A stretch of DNA of 64,000 nucleotides from Atrina japonica (GCA_030159075.1 BROG01000155.1:310001-374000); one strand, 5' to 3'. Positions 1-12,885 are shown, numbered from the stretch's first letter. The notes: generated from the sequence alone by a model not told the origin. Translations and numbers: made by a program.

Positions 1-99
1 TCAATATACAAATGTGTAAAGAAACGATTAAACATAGTTAGCTATATCATTTTTACGTGTTGACATTTACCCAGAAGAGAAATACTAGATTAAACTTAC

Positions 100-179
100 C
101 TGAGGTACATGTATTTTAAGATATAGACCGACCTTGTTGTCAGAAACAATTCAAAACCAGGAATATGGTGGCTGAAACT
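100..179 (-). pseudogene. Decayed carboxylesterase exon 2 copy
   Basis: On the minus strand a good acceptor (pyrimidine tract then CTACAG) and donor (CAG/GTAAGT) bracket 80 bases resembling the 3' half of the esterase exon at 817-972. One frame gives PGFE; after a small insertion another frame gives GLYLKIHVPQ, the counterpart of [10 protein letters not shown]. The frame change between these blocks and the missing 5' half mark it as a relic. It implies that this gene or exon was once tandemly duplicated. Confidence 0.7.
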
Positions 180-316
180 CTGTAGGGAAATTAGAGCTGC
201 TATTTTTAATTTAAGATCTATATTTAACATGTGAATGCATTATATATATCAAAACAATCGAATAATGTATTAAGAGTAGGAAAGATTAGATAATGAAATA
301 TTACTGGTATAAACGT

Positions 317-625
317 CTCAGATAGCAAGGTATAAATCATTCAGGATATAGGTACAAATCTGGTAAAAATGGATAAACACGGACCTCTCGAAATCAAGAG
401 GGGGGATCAGGTGCCAATGAAATAGATGGGGAACGAATCCTCGTCATAACTGGTACAGACGTCTCAACAACTGCCATCTAACAGGTAACTCACCATTTCA
501 CATAGTGAAACAGAGTAGTCGCAAACAAAACTATTATACCGACCGTAAAATTTGCGTCACATTGACATCGAACGCGGGTTTCGATATCCCCGTAGCAATA
601 ATTTGTCAGTGAGGTAGTCTCTTCC
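317..625 (-). mobile_element. 5'-truncated reverse-transcriptase element, copy 1
   Basis: Minus-strand sequence matching the 3' part of the element at 25996-26713: the end of the RT frame (LTDKLLLRGY) followed by the shared non-coding 3' end. It is more diverged than copies 2, 5 and 6 and carries small deletions. It sits between the esterase exon and its relic. Confidence 0.75.
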
Positions 626-692
626 TGGGTACATTGTAACCGGGTTCTCTCCTCTACCATTAAGAACTGGCCGCCACAATATAACTGTCTTG
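626..692 (+). repeat. SINE-B 3' fragment
   Basis: A 67-bp piece matching, in plus orientation, the body of the tRNA-derived SINE at 15270-15512 (ACCGGGTTCTC and TGGCCGCCACAATATAACTG blocks). The tRNA head is absent. It directly abuts the RT fragment. Confidence 0.6.
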
Positions 693-816
693 TGCTTATT
701 TTTATTCGACATTCTTTTGAAAGGTGTGACTAACAGGAAAGCGTTAACATTTGTCTCATACATACGATTACCAGCTTCAATGAAGCAATAAGAGAAAGAA
801 CCTCAAATAAACTTAC

Positions 817-972
817 CCGAGGTACATACACGTTGAGATAGAGGCAGTCCTCACTCGACCTTTCGAATCCAGGGTAATGTTCTTGAATATAATACATGTT
901 GTCATACTGTATGCATGCCGGGGGTAGAGTTGTGGCGTCCAGTGTCCCTACCCAGGTTGTAGGTCGTGGTGG
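817..972 (-). CDS. Carboxylesterase type B, coding exon 2 (gene continues past base 1)
   Basis: A 156-nt phase-0 exon: acceptor TATATCCAG before 972, donor CGG/GTAAGT after 817. It encodes residues 91-142 of the protein that begins at 10607. The stretch PPRPTTW...[10 protein letters not shown] is typical of esterase N-termini. [11 protein letters not shown] fits the carboxylesterase type-B signature 2. Cys110 and Cys133 correspond to the first conserved disulphide of cholinesterase-fold proteins. The nucleophile elbow (GESAG), acid and histidine lie in later exons outside the window, so catalytic competence cannot be judged. Family members hydrolyse carboxylic esters or act as adhesion proteins (neuroligins). 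The substrate is unknown. Confidence 0.92.
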
Positions 973-1396
973 CTGGATATAGAAGAAAAAAGTCAATTAT
1001 TGTGCACGTGAACATAAGTTCCGTAGAAATATGATATATGAAATTCGTATGTAGAATGCATATATAAACTTCATTTTTTTCCTTGTGCTGGGTCGTCATG
1101 ATGATATATCGCAGAATCTAGCATTTTTTTTTTTTGCAATTTTTACAATACTTGAAAAACTCTGGAATGTGACTGAATAGGAAATATATGTTTGCTTCCT
1201 TTTCATTCACAAAAAATATGTATCTTATTTTGCCATAAAATCAGAAATAATTTAAGTATTGTTCTCAAGATTTGAGTGTGTACACTAATTATTTTCTTAT
1301 GTTTCTTTAGTTTTATGCAAATGAACATTACTGTTTAGTATTATTTACAATTGTATATCATTTGTCATTTGTAGTAGGTTTTAAGTCTTTCTAATA

Positions 1397-1721
1397 TATA
1401 AAAATTTCAGATACCAAAGTATAAATCAATAGAATGTCCAGGACATAGATACAAATCCAGTAAAAATGGACAAACACGGACCTCTGGAAACCAAGAGGTG
1501 GGATCAGGTGCCATGGAGGAGTAAGCATCCCCTGTCGACCGGTCACACCGCCGTGAGTCCACAGTCAAGTCCAATGAAACACGTAAGGAGTGTATCCTCG
1601 TCACAATTGGTACAGACGTCTCAACAACCGCCAACGAATACGCAACTAAATATTTCACTTAGTGAAACAGAGTAGTCGCAAACAAGACTATTATACCGAC
1701 CATAAAATTTGCGGAACGTTA
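1397..1721 (-). mobile_element. 5'-truncated reverse-transcriptase element, copy 2
   Basis: Closely matches the last ~310 bp of the element at 25996-26713 on the opposite strand. It starts, element-wise, at the AACGTTCCGCAAATTTTA block and ends at the shared GGTATCTG...TTTTTATAT terminus. A common 3' end with variable 5' ends is the expected mark of target-primed reverse transcription. Confidence 0.8.
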
Positions 1722-1967
1722 TATACTATAATTCGCTCTACATCAAGTTATTTCATTTCTAAGCAAACTACTGATACATTTTTGCCACAATTACGACCAC
1801 TCTTCAACCATACACACCACAACAGACTAGTCTTAAACTAGTAAAGAACATACCACTCAAAACTTAGGGATAAAGGGGTTGATTTTAAAAAATTGGTATC
1901 GATTCTTTTCATAAAATACTTAGTTAAAAGTATCAAATTTGTCACTGTTCAATTCCACGGGTAGTAA

Positions 1968-1970
<3 letters not shown>

Positions 1971-2059
<89 letters not shown>

Positions 2060-2061
2060 TC

Positions 2062-2117
<56 letters not shown>
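1971..2117. repeat. (CT)n microsatellite
   Basis: About 147 bp of CT repeats with two interruptions (CCAT and CCCT). It produces spurious Ser-Leu and Arg-Glu reading frames. Confidence 0.98.
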
Positions 2118-2119
<2 letters not shown>

Positions 2120-2182
2120 CGATCGTGAATAGTTGAGACAGATCGTAATTATGGGGAAAGTTGAAAAGTGTATTTTCAAAAA

Positions 2183-2224
2183 TTGTGGCTTTAAGTGAGG
2201 TAGCATTATAAGGAGGTTTTACTG
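2183..2224 (-). mobile_element. Mariner-type MITE end fragment
   Basis: Read on the minus strand it begins TA-CAGTAAAACC, the terminal motif of the MITE family at 16681, 38834 and 47816. The rest is lost towards the CT microsatellite. Confidence 0.5.
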
Positions 2225-2458
2225 TATATACATACACTTTATAACTCTATAAAGGAATATTTATAGAATAAAGAATATAAATCGCTCGAAAAAAAAATAC
2301 TTCTTGTGGTGATATTATGGCAGAACATTAGACATCCTGAGTTCGATTCTCGATACTGGTTCTTACCTATGAAAGGTAGAAATTTTTCCGTTGCCAAACG
2401 TTCCACATGAACGTCGGATAAAATATAAAAAGGCACAAACACCTAAGTATTAATTTTC

Positions 2459-2575
2459 AGGAGGCTAGACAAATATACAAATCTGGTGAACAATGGACAA
2501 ATACGGACATCTGGAAATCCAGAAGAGAGATCAGGTGCCTTGGAAGAGTAAGCATCCTCTGTTGACCGAGGTCTT
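2459..2575 (-). mobile_element. Reverse-transcriptase element 3' fragment, copy 3
   Basis: A diverged match to the non-coding 3' end of the element family (blocks ATGGACAAATACGGAC, GATCAGGTGCC, AGTAAGCATCC). No coding part remains. Confidence 0.65.
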
Positions 2576-4799
2576 GTTACGGCAATCGTGATAAATCGTG
2601 ATGATTACGCTAGATAATTCCACTGCGGCAGTCCATAGTACAGGTCAAAATTTGTGGTACTACACTTAAAGCTTATAATTCTTCATATAATACAAAATTT
2701 TTAAGCAGGACATAAAAGAATAATAAAAGAAAACAAAACTCTTTGAAACAGTAAGTCCACATTTTCAAAATACTGAAGTGTCAATACTAGGTGGTAATCA
2801 ATGTATATTAACCCAGAATGAATCATATATCCGTTCGAAGAAAAGTTGTTTTGAAAGTTTATTCGATGCTTGAATTACATGATGTTGGGAACTGCATTCC
2901 AACTCGTCATTTACTTACAGTTTCTATTTCAAAGAGAACGTAATTATATCTCTAGGATAGCATCACCACCCAAAGAGTTTATCACTAATGTTACATGAAA
3001 TGTGCCAACCTCCAACGCCTTATCACATTGCAATGTCTTTTGGTTACAATTTCCCCTTGTTTATCTGACCTATGACCTATACATATTTCCCAGGATACTA
3101 AAGTGTTAAGTACAAGTCGTAAACGTCATATTAACGATGATTTTAGTGTGATTACACGTGCATCATGCATGAGATCCAGTGTGACACAAGATTCTAAGAT
3201 TAAGATATAAGCGTAAGCTAACAAATATTTGCGGCCTTTTATCAAAGCTTTCAACAACTTTCCATATCAATGTCAAATTCCTCTGTATATAATTTCTTGT
3301 ACCTCTTTTATCACCTATAAACATATTTTAGATGCATTAAATGATTTATAATAACTTAACTTCTCCGCGAATAATTATATTGAGAATATATAGCCTAGCT
3401 AATCGAAAGGATATATTTCTACTATGAAATTCATTTCAATGTTCATAGATAAAGTACATACTTTCATCAGTTTATGTTACTGACCGTCGTAAATTCCATT
3501 ATCATCTGAAATTTGCTAAGAAATGGATGAAAGAAAAATGTCATTATTTGCGTTTTGGGGATCTTTTTTTCAATTTACGTAACTCTAATGGAGTTTGAAT
3601 TTGTGTTCTCAGTAAGAAAAACCAATCAACTTTAATATAACAACCATGAATATCTCTCTCATATACTATTAAAGATTGTGTAATTGTCTAAAATGTTAAT
3701 AAAGCCTATCTGACTATTAGAGGCAGACTTTCATATAAACCAAAATTTCTTTCCATCGATTTTCTTGTAACAAAAATATGTCAAATACAGACATGGATAG
3801 GGTTTTATTGCACTAAAAACTCAATTAATTAACATTATTCACAATCAACAAATAGTTTTGCTCTTACTGCCAAAATGTTCCCAAATCCCCCAGTTAGGCA
3901 GTGATAAATAGGATTCAGACTGGTATAGAATTTATCTGGCTTTAACCCGAGACATAAACCGGTATCCTTGTGTCACAAGTACAGGTTGCCGCACTTACAC
4001 GTTCGGATCGGTGAGTTCAGAAAACCTACTGTTATATATGATGTATCATTTACAGTGATAGATGTTATCCACACTTTAATTGACATACTCTTTTCATGGC
4101 GATGCTAGTAGTATTTTCCTGGAGCGGCGCTAAACATGACTATTTATTTATCTATCATCATTATCACTGTTCTACACCTTGCTATCGCTTACATATTTCA
4201 TTTCACAGCATCCGATTATATCCTTTGTGCAAAAGAAAAAAAAAGAATATACAATCCGAGTATGCTGTGTTTTATGATTACTTCTTACTTCTTACTTCAC
4301 AAGATTCCGTCTGAACTGCTGAAAATCATTCTATCCAGCTGACCCCATCATTTTGGAATGAGAGCCATTATCGAAATGTATACATGATTAATTTTTTCCG
4401 GCCGAGTTCTAATATACAAAAACTCAACAACTGATTTCTGTGCGTAGCCTGACACGTCGTTCAATAGTTTTACAGTTATGATACAGGTGGAATCCAAAGT
4501 ACATTATTTTGTGATTTATGGATTTATGAGGAAATGTTATCATGCAGACGATGCATAGATCTTCATGAGACCGACAAAATAAAATAAAATACGAGAATGA
4601 TATATATCATATTTCATAATTGATGGAAATTGTAAAAACAAATGAATAAAAATCTTTGTAACTCAGTTCCTATAGTTATAAAAATTGATGTAAATCTAGT
4701 TTCCATGTTATTACGACTGCATAAAATTGTGAAAAGATCGTAACATATATTCCCGTGAAGGTAAGTATTCATTGTAAAACGTTCATAGATTAACTCACA
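2576..4799. other. Unassigned intronic DNA
   Basis: AT-rich sequence inside the esterase intron. Stop codons are frequent in all frames, and I recognise no repeat unit or splice-bounded exon. Confidence 0.6.
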
Positions 4800-5435
4800 T
4801 ATTTCAATAAAAAGCCCAAAAGGCCTAAACGGTCACTTGAGAAAAAATCCTGTCAAGTTTGGTTAAAATTAGTTTACAGGTTCTTGATAGGAAGTAAAAA
4901 ATGTGTAAAATTTGACAAAAACATATTTTCTATTTACTAAGGTGTCTGTGACCTTTACCTTTGACCCCATAACCTTGACATTTTGTCAAAATGATCCTTA
5001 GATAATTCCTCACAACTTTCTCATATGTCTTTGTACACAAAAAGTCAATCTGTTTTGAGTTATTAAAAGATTTGTAATACAAATGTACCCTGTGTTACTG
5101 AAGTGACTCGTTTATGGACTGATTTCATTCTTGTTCGCAAACTTTGTCGATATCGTCTTAACAACCATGCATACAAAATTTACATCTGATCATTGGTTCA
5201 TGAGAAGAAGATTTTTTAAAATGTACCAATAGTTGGACGTTTTTGGTCCCTTTTAAGGCCCCTATCGGTCCTACCCCCTTTTCATTCGCAAACTCTATGC
5301 TTTTTTGGCCCACTGCTTCTCCAGAAGAAGTCGAAAATGTGTAAATGTTAACGAAGGACGACGAACGATGGACGACGGACGACGACAGACAAAATACGAT
5401 CGCAATAGTCACCATGAGCCTTTGGTGACCTAAAA
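4800..5435. repeat. Dispersed repeat ending in GGACGACGG tract
   Basis: It runs from an AAAAGCCCAAAAGGCC block through CCTTGACATTTTGTCAAAATG to a terminal run of degenerate ACGACGG units, then GATCGCAATAGTCACCATGAG. This layout is familiar to me from bivalve repeats, but the family could not be verified. No intact ORF is present. Confidence 0.5.
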
Positions 5436-6120
5436 ACTGCACAGTCTATTTGTTAGAAATATTTCATTTACTTCGATGTAAACATATAACAAACCAGTCT
5501 GCTTATAGCGATCAGTCTGTTTATTGCGAAGCGTTTGAGAAATCCTACAGACCTACAGAATTTTAACTTGGATAACCCAGTGATGATATAGATTAGTCAG
5601 TCGCATGCTTTAGTAATCACAGCTTGTTTTTCTGTCCGACAACATTTTATCGTCTATTGATCTAAAGTTCCAGTAAAAAGTCAAAGGAATTATATTTTAA
5701 CCCTTTCTGTGATCAATCAATCCAGTTTTTATCATGCATATTATTCCATAATAAGTCTGTGAGGCGGTGAACATAATATCTTAAGGATATTTCAAATTAG
5801 TGTAACTTAGTCAGTGTATAGTCTTTGATATATATATATACCAGTATTTAATAACTTTTTATTTCTTCCATGTGTTGGAAGAAACAACGTGATGGTGGTT
5901 TTTTTTTTCCCCAAATTAATCTGTGAAGCAAATTATGATGAATAAAACAGTCATTTCCCTTTTGAATACATCACCAACAGTTTCAAATCTTGTTAAAGTT
6001 GAACATCAAAATGCAAATAACATGCGTTAAACAGGCAATCAAAATCATCATTAGACCTATCAGAGAAGTATTTAATGGATCACATTAAGTTTGTATGTTA
6101 ACTACCATCATTATTGTACT

Positions 6121-6142
6121 ATATATATATATATATATATAT
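6121..6142. repeat. (AT)n microsatellite
   Basis: Short uninterrupted AT run directly upstream of a tRNA-like T-arm. Confidence 0.9.
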
Positions 6143-6143
6143 A

Positions 6144-6255
6144 GTCGTCGAGGGTTCGAACCCTACTGGAGCCTGAGCTGATTATGTGAGGTTTGTCAGT
6201 TTACATGAAGGAGGCAAATGTCTTTTTCAGTTACATCGTAACTTCTCCATCCTGA
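6144..6255 (+). repeat. tRNA-like T-arm; probable SINE remnant
   Basis: GAGGGTTCGAACCCTAC is a perfect T-stem/loop and B-box pattern, but the AT microsatellite lies where the rest of a tRNA should be. There is no D-arm or anticodon arm, so it is not a tRNA gene. A truncated tRNA-derived SINE is the simplest reading. Confidence 0.45.
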
Positions 6256-7310
6256 AAACAGACGTAAACATAAAGAATATGAGATGCAACATTAGACAAT
6301 AGTTAAGAACACTAATTGTGTGTTACAATTGTAATTTGTGGCAGAAATAGTGAGCTGTTAAGACTTTTTTCGAAATATTTTATCACTTTCGAGATTATCA
6401 TTGATTATTAATTGGTATTTCTTTGTTTTTACTCCTTAAAACCAAATGGGTTTTGGAATTACATGTATGTATATATGTATGTTGTGGCACTATGAAAGCG
6501 AACGCAATGATAATATCTTATGATAGAAGATATGAATGCAATGGTATATGGAATAAAAGAAATAATTTAAAAGAACTCGAGGTTGTTGTTTCATGTATTT
6601 ACAAATATATGAATGTATTTATACATAGGTGTAGGTGTATAGAGCACCTAGTGTATGGCAGTAACAAAAGTAAACAATTACAGAGGTTTGCGTCTCAATA
6701 AGCTTACTGTGTAAAGTAGAAGAGTTCTAGATAGAAGACATATCAGTCCCGGTGGGAGGGATCAATAAGCCCCAACCAAAGCAATAGCCGAAGTTGTGAT
6801 ATTGATGCACCCTATTGTGGATTGATATTTTTCTATCTGGAACTCAAATATGGCTCTTCATTATTTTTCTTGCGCATTGAAAGCTTGAAATCCAGTTTTT
6901 TACATACATGTATAAATAAGTTTTTCCTATTTTATTAGCATCATCACTTACACCCTTTTCATCCACCGTCCGCAAATAAATATAAAACCGCATTATACAA
7001 ATACATATATTTATTTTCACTCAAACAAGGGCAATATATACAAGTAACTGATAATGAATTTCACAATATAAATTATCAACGCAAAATTGTCCTTGATCCG
7101 CCATGTTTACAAGACGACAAAGTGTTCTGGATAATTTGGCAGTACTTATAAAAAAAAGTCAGACTACCGCAGGTGTGAGAATACATTATTCTGCATTCGT
7201 AAATGAAAACTGAACGTTCCCACAACTATTTGCATAACAAGAATACTACTAATACCTTTAAGTCTGTAATATGGACATAAAACTGAAGCAGGTACTACAG
7301 GTACAATAAT

Positions 7311-7312
<2 letters not shown>

Positions 7313-7402
<90 letters not shown>
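7313..7402. repeat. (GT)n microsatellite
   Basis: About 45 uninterrupted GT units. Confidence 0.98.
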
Positions 7403-7403
<1 letters not shown>

Positions 7404-7643
7404 GCAAATGTTTATTTATAAAATTAGAATTATTTGATCTTGTTATAAATACTTACTTCCACTTGTCCGTTATTTTACTAAAACAGAATGTTTAACCTGT
7501 GTAAATTTATTTATCAATTAATATATTTACAATGACTATTTAAATACTATAATAATCCTTATATTTGTTAAGAATATGAAAATGAACGAAACCACAGTAT
7601 TTACCTACAGTACGATCAGAAAACAATATATATTAAAACAAAC

Positions 7644-7800
7644 TCAGGTTCCAAAGTATAAATCTTCAAGAAAATGGTCAGGGAATCCAGAGGTGGGATC
7701 ACCATCCCCTGCTGACCGGTCACACCCGTCGTGAGTCCATAATCAAATTCAAATGAAATAAGTGAGGGAGAATCCTCGAAACAATTGGTATAGGGGAGGT
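7644..7800 (-). mobile_element. Reverse-transcriptase element 3' fragment, copy 4
   Basis: Shares the element's 3' end (GTTCCAAAGTATAAATC, CAGAGGTGGGATCA, TGACCGGTCACACC) with an internal deletion. It is the most eroded of the four minus-strand copies. Confidence 0.65.
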
Positions 7801-8009
7801 AAGATCACAACCCGAACTCAGTATTCAAACCCAACTTTTGTTTTATTTTTTTTTTACTGTATAGGGTTCTGTAACACTTCTAGATCAGACTTAATAGCAA
7901 ACATATTATTATTTCTTTTCTCATTCACATAATAATGGTTGGCACTTATGATTTCCCTGTTTAAAATGAAGAAAGCCCATGTATTTATAGGCCTACCAAG
8001 GTAAATTAG

Positions 8010-8222
8010 CACATGTTTACAAACACATTCAGTCTAAATTGAATCATAACAGGGAGGAAATACTTGTTTTTGGCAACACAAATATTAGAGCTACGGTAAT
8101 ACATGAAGTCACGTTTTACCTGTGCATTTCTTTTCATTATTTTTTTTTGGAAAAATAGGTCGTATTGTTTTGGTTTTTGACAAAACCCGGATGTGCCACT
8201 TACCGCATGTGCCACCTGTACT
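8010..8222. repeat. Dispersed repeat R1, copy 1
   Basis: Diverged but collinear with 55738-55930: shared blocks GCACATGTTTACAAACACA, AATCATAACAGGG and TCGT..TTTTGGTTTTTGAC, then CCCGGA.GTGCC. Function unknown. Confidence 0.6.
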
Positions 8223-8290
8223 CATACACTTGAGCAAATGAGCTTTGATGTTCATTATCAATCCATTTACAATTGTATGCCATCAATATA

Positions 8291-8369
8291 TAGAGGATAT
8301 TTGACAAATGTTTTTGAATAACATGTTTATTACATCGAGTGAGGCAGGAGAATACATATTTAACACGAG
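8291..8369. repeat. Dispersed repeat R2, inverted partner of 12643-12723
   Basis: The reverse complement of this ~80-bp stretch closely matches 12643-12723 (blocks ATTACATCGAGTGAGGCAGG and AATACATATTTAACACGAG). The arms are ~4.3 kb apart in opposite orientation. Confidence 0.7.
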
Positions 8370-8889
8370 TGCGTAGTACGAATCTAGATCCTACATATAA
8401 TTCATTCGATTTATATTACCTTCAACATGCACAGTTACACGGGTCCCTTTCTGAAAAATATGAACTCGCTTCGAAGTTCGCCTAATTCGATGTTCATTGT
8501 CTGTACTGTATCTCCAGTGTCAATGTATTTTTTAAAAAAAAAAAAACTTTCGAACTGTTGACGTAGATAGTGGATACATTAAACATTTCCACTGCCTTTC
8601 GACCACTTAAACACCCTCCATCTAAACATAATATCGTCTGCTTTTTAGTTGAGACGGAACAACTGTGTGGAGCCATTTTGTTTAGCTCGATACGGCGTTA
8701 TAAATAGCTAATGAAAATCCCTCATTGATAAGTCATATCTACAGTGTTCAAATGTTTTTACTACGGCATTATCATTTATTGGAATTTGCTAGCAAATGTA
8801 ATCAGTTCATAATCAAATAATGAATGGACAATTACCTTTACATTATAGATGGGATTAATTAATCGGGTTTTTGTTAGTTGCCTGGCACT

Positions 8890-8947
8890 GTATTTTGATT
8901 GGCTTAATGAAAAATATTGATATTTTTCATTAAGCCAATAAAAATAC
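8890..8947. repeat. Near-perfect 28-bp palindrome
   Basis: Arms 8890-8917 and 8920-8947 pair at 27 of 28 positions around a 2-base centre. The inner 19 bp are perfect (TTGGCTTAATGAAAAATAT and its complement). Probably the core of a small fold-back element or a slippage-made palindrome. Confidence 0.9.
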
Positions 8948-9455
8948 GATAAAATCAATGAAAATAACAGTGAAAAATAAAGCTTCTATTTAATTGATAC
9001 ATTTAATAAAAAATGTAATAAATTCTGTCAATCTAGGGGGAAATTCTCAAAATACACTGTGCTGTCCTGACGATATTGTGAGTCTTTATATAATTGCATT
9101 ATATTTCTAATATGATTCAGCCTTGAATATAAATCATTAGTTCTCAATAAAATATTGACAAAAACATAGAAAACATAATTGGACTGGTCCAAGTCACTGA
9201 TCTACAGAAGAGCTCATTGTTTTTCAGGCATTGATGAGTTAGATACATTGATATATGAAATTTAATCAGTCTTCCTATAATACAACAACGTGAGTTTAGA
9301 CCATCTAATCAAATATTGTTTGGAAAGTTTTTAGCGAGTGTCAGACAATGATTGAACGGTACGGATCAACTAACTGGTGTCCGAATCAAGTATCCAGTTC
9401 ACGGACTTCAAACGACCCTGCACTTATTGGTAATTAACGTAGTAATTGGTACCCT

Positions 9456-9582
<127 letters not shown>

Positions 9583-9661
9583 ACGATAAAACGATTCAAA
9601 GTACTTAAAACTCAACCGGTTTCATTATTATCATCAAGGAGTTTTTTATTTCGGCGTTGTG

Positions 9662-9786
<125 letters not shown>

Positions 9787-10337
9787 TTAGTTACTAGTAA
9801 TTAGTTAGTTTTTCTCAATATAAATGATAGTTAAGCTTGCTTGTATCCCACGACTGGTAAGATTTAGTATTTATGTTATAACACAACTTAAATTCTGTTC
9901 AATATACCTGTTTAATTCATTCCTATGTCCTATCATTTTGACTTTGTTAAGGTCTATCAACATAATTATCACACTTCCATGGAAATAATATTGTCACGGC
10001 GATTTATGATCTCATGAGAATGAGGAAAGCAAGAAGACATGTAAATGATATAGTACAATATAGTCTATCCAATTTGTTCAGTGTTCCTATATACGTTACC
10101 AAACAGTATGTCTGTATAAATCAATCACTGTTGTTTCTCATTTGTGTAATTATACAATATGTCCGATTGAAATCACAAGCAGAGGAAATATGATACAATG
10201 AAAAACAAATAAAACATTTAGACGTCATATTCATGCGTCATTATTACGAATTATTTGTCTGCTCTGAAAATAGGAACCAAAATCAACAATCACTTTATGT
10301 ATATTTAAAAAATTAAATGAAATAATGCTTAAGATAC

Positions 10338-10607
10338 CTCAAACCGAAGATTTCCGACAGGAGGTTCGGCGTACGGGATACCAAGATATTGTTCCACAGG
10401 TTTCCCAGATACTCGCTCACTGATGAAGCCTTGGATATCATTCCCATCGTTTCTTATTCCGCCATTCAAATCAACATCGTCTGTTCCAGCAGTTGATCGT
10501 ATAACATACTCCCGTGATGACTCGATAGGGTCCATGAGGAATATAATAAAAACACAATGAAAGATGAACATACTGAAAGCTTTTTGGAAATTGATCAAGA
10601 TGTTCAT
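10338..10607 (-). CDS. Carboxylesterase type B, coding exon 1 with signal peptide
   Basis: A 270-nt exon encoding residues 1-90, ending at donor GAG/GTATCT in phase 0. I place the start at the ATG of MNILINFQ because a hydrophobic stretch (roughly residues 11-25) follows at once, as in a secretory signal peptide. The frame stays open upstream to an ATG at 10721, but that would bury the signal. GIPYAEPPVGNLRF (76-89) is the conserved N-terminal motif of type-B carboxylesterases and cholinesterases and joins directly to PPRPTTW in exon 2. The product is therefore predicted to be secreted or membrane-anchored. Upstream bases 10608-10740 may be 5' UTR. The exact enzyme (carboxylesterase, cholinesterase or neuroligin-like) cannot be decided from 142 residues. 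Confidence 0.9.
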
Positions 10608-10740
10608 GTTAAGTATTAATAAAGTGCTTCCATCTCGTCCAAACATCAGGAGTTTGTATCTGTGATAAGTTGCTGCCTTTCGGTTCTGATAAAGCTTCAC
10701 GGAAAAAGTAGCATATATCAACCATATGAAAGGGGGGGGT

Positions 10741-12037
10741 CAGGCCTCCTCTATCTCGTTAATAAATTTAGCCTATGATTTACAGCATATCTCTTGCTGC
10801 AAGTGGCACGCAGCCGAATGCTAACAAGATGAAAGTTAATACCACTACTTTTTATACTCATTATGTCTTCATCATTTACAACTTTACTGTCAACAATCCT
10901 GGCTTATAGATATATATTTGAGATCGCAAAATGTTAAATGACAGAATAAGTCTAGTTAGACAAGGTAATAATTATAACAAGATTGTGCTATTGATCTGCT
11001 TCATTTTGTTTCATTTTGCTAGATTGGAATGAAGCTATGCACTAGCTATTTTGATAAACAAAAATCAAATCAGATATATGCATCTTTTATATTGTCTGTG
11101 ATGTCAGAAACGTTAGAGTTACAACACATACATGATCATGTTTGACGTGTCATGGTCAATATCAACCAATCATTAATGGAGATATATAACAAGTGATATA
11201 AATATTGATTTGATTTGATAGCTTGGAACCTGATTTTTAAAATGTAAATGATCTGAGAACAAATCTTAAAGAAGTCGTAATAAATATTTATTTATCTAAT
11301 TCTTTCAATAAAATGTAACCTGAAAAGTGATATTGCTGGAAATGATTAGGCAAAAATAATTCATTTAGATCTAGATCTATTTAAATTTCCTTTTTCACAT
11401 TTGCTATTATGGTAAAATGGCTTCATTGATCCTAATTTTTGTTATATTCAATAAAGTTGTGTTTACAAGTGGAGAAGTTAAATATGTCTGCAGTTCTAAA
11501 GGAAATAGTACCAACTGCGTGATACTGACATTAAACGGTTAAACAGATTTCTGCCCAGTCTTTTAAGTGACGTTGCCGAGTAACATTTCAAGAGGTTAAA
11601 GCAATTATTCTTAACGCGTACGAGGAATATGACTAGTGGACGAGCTCTAGTTACATACGTTTTGAGATAGAAAAAGCAATGAAAGCGATTTTCCCAAATT
11701 GATCATTTTTCTGCATTTTGTGTATATCTTAAGTTTCGTAGCCTTATCAAATCGAACAAAAGTATCTCGACAATAAATTAGAAGTGGGATATGAGCTCAA
11801 TATCACTATGTAGTACATTGTATATAATTAAGCATGGCTGTGACGACTTGTTTTCACAGAGCTGGATTAATCGTAATTATAATGAAAACAAAAATTCCAA
11901 AACCTAATTTTGTACCTGATTTACCAATGCAATGCTTGCATGTTTAAGTAGTTTCTATCTTTACATAGAGTACGTATAAATTATTTATGAAAGTGCGACC
12001 TCTATTACAAACCGGACGGTTATACTAGGCACTTTCA
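10741..12037. other. Esterase upstream region, no gene seen
   Basis: AT-rich sequence upstream of the esterase start. It presumably includes the promoter, but I find no convincing TATA or initiator pair and no recognisable repeat. Confidence 0.5.
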
Positions 12038-12885
12038 TTACATACATCTTGAGTCCGTTTATGTTTTTGGTAATATCAAACGCAATGCATATATACGTTC
12101 TTGTTATCTTGTTTTCGTCCCAGATTCTCATACTCCGACTTTCTTATCGTCAATTTTGCACGTTGAAAACGTTACAACCTTTTCTCACCTGTGTACGATA
12201 TTTGCGTGTCTTAAATGATCATGTTCACTAAAGCTGCTCAACATGTGAGTATTAGTGATAAGATTTTGTCACAAGGACAAATTCAAAGGTCGATGGTATA
12301 ATATTTGCCAGTACCGTTTGTAATGATATATTAAGAGACACTTTTGTTCTTGAAGGGCTCAGTAACTGAATGGCAGCCACTTTTATTTCATATATCCTGA
12401 ACCGAATAATATTTTATAGTGATATTAAATCTATTCCATTTACCATTAGTTTTTGTTATAATTTTCGTCCAATTTCCACGTTGAAATAAAGGGATCTTTA
12501 CTGACTGGCAATCATTTTTATAATGTGTATTTTTTATTAACCGATATTTCTAACCGATTAAAAATACAACTCAATGCAAAGTAAATGAAAAATGCTGTAT
12601 TCCATTGTAAACCAATCAAAAAGCTTTTAAAACACCAAACGAACTCGTGTTAAATATGTATTCCCCTGCCTCACTCGATGTAATAACCCTGTTATTCAAA
12701 AACAATTGTCAAAATATCCTCTACTTATTTCATACATCTTGAACCGAATATTTTTTTCTGATATTAAACGTAATCCATACTTCTTTAGTTCTTCTTACAC
12801 TTTTCGTCCAATTTCAACGTCGAAAGTTACAGCCATTTCTCACCTGTGTACGATAGTTGTGTATCGTAAATGATAAGTTGTACTT
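12038..12885. repeat. Three diverged copies of a ~150-200 bp repeat
   Basis: Copies begin near 12038, 12386 and 12726. They share a TTTCATACATCTTGAACCGA-like start, a TTTTCGTCCAATTTC.ACGT block and, in the first and third, TTCTCACCTGTGTACGATA. Spacing is irregular, so this is a local cluster rather than a clean tandem array. Confidence 0.65.
12643..12723. repeat. Dispersed repeat R2, copy 2
   Basis: Inverted match of 8291-8369, lying between the second and third copies of the local repeat. Confidence 0.7.

Noticed and set aside
1920..2237. Arg-Glu and Ser-Leu repeat proteins
   Set aside because: Translation of the (CT)n microsatellite.
6144..6170. tRNA gene suggested by a perfect T-arm
   Set aside because: No D-arm, anticodon arm or acceptor stem; an AT microsatellite occupies the place.
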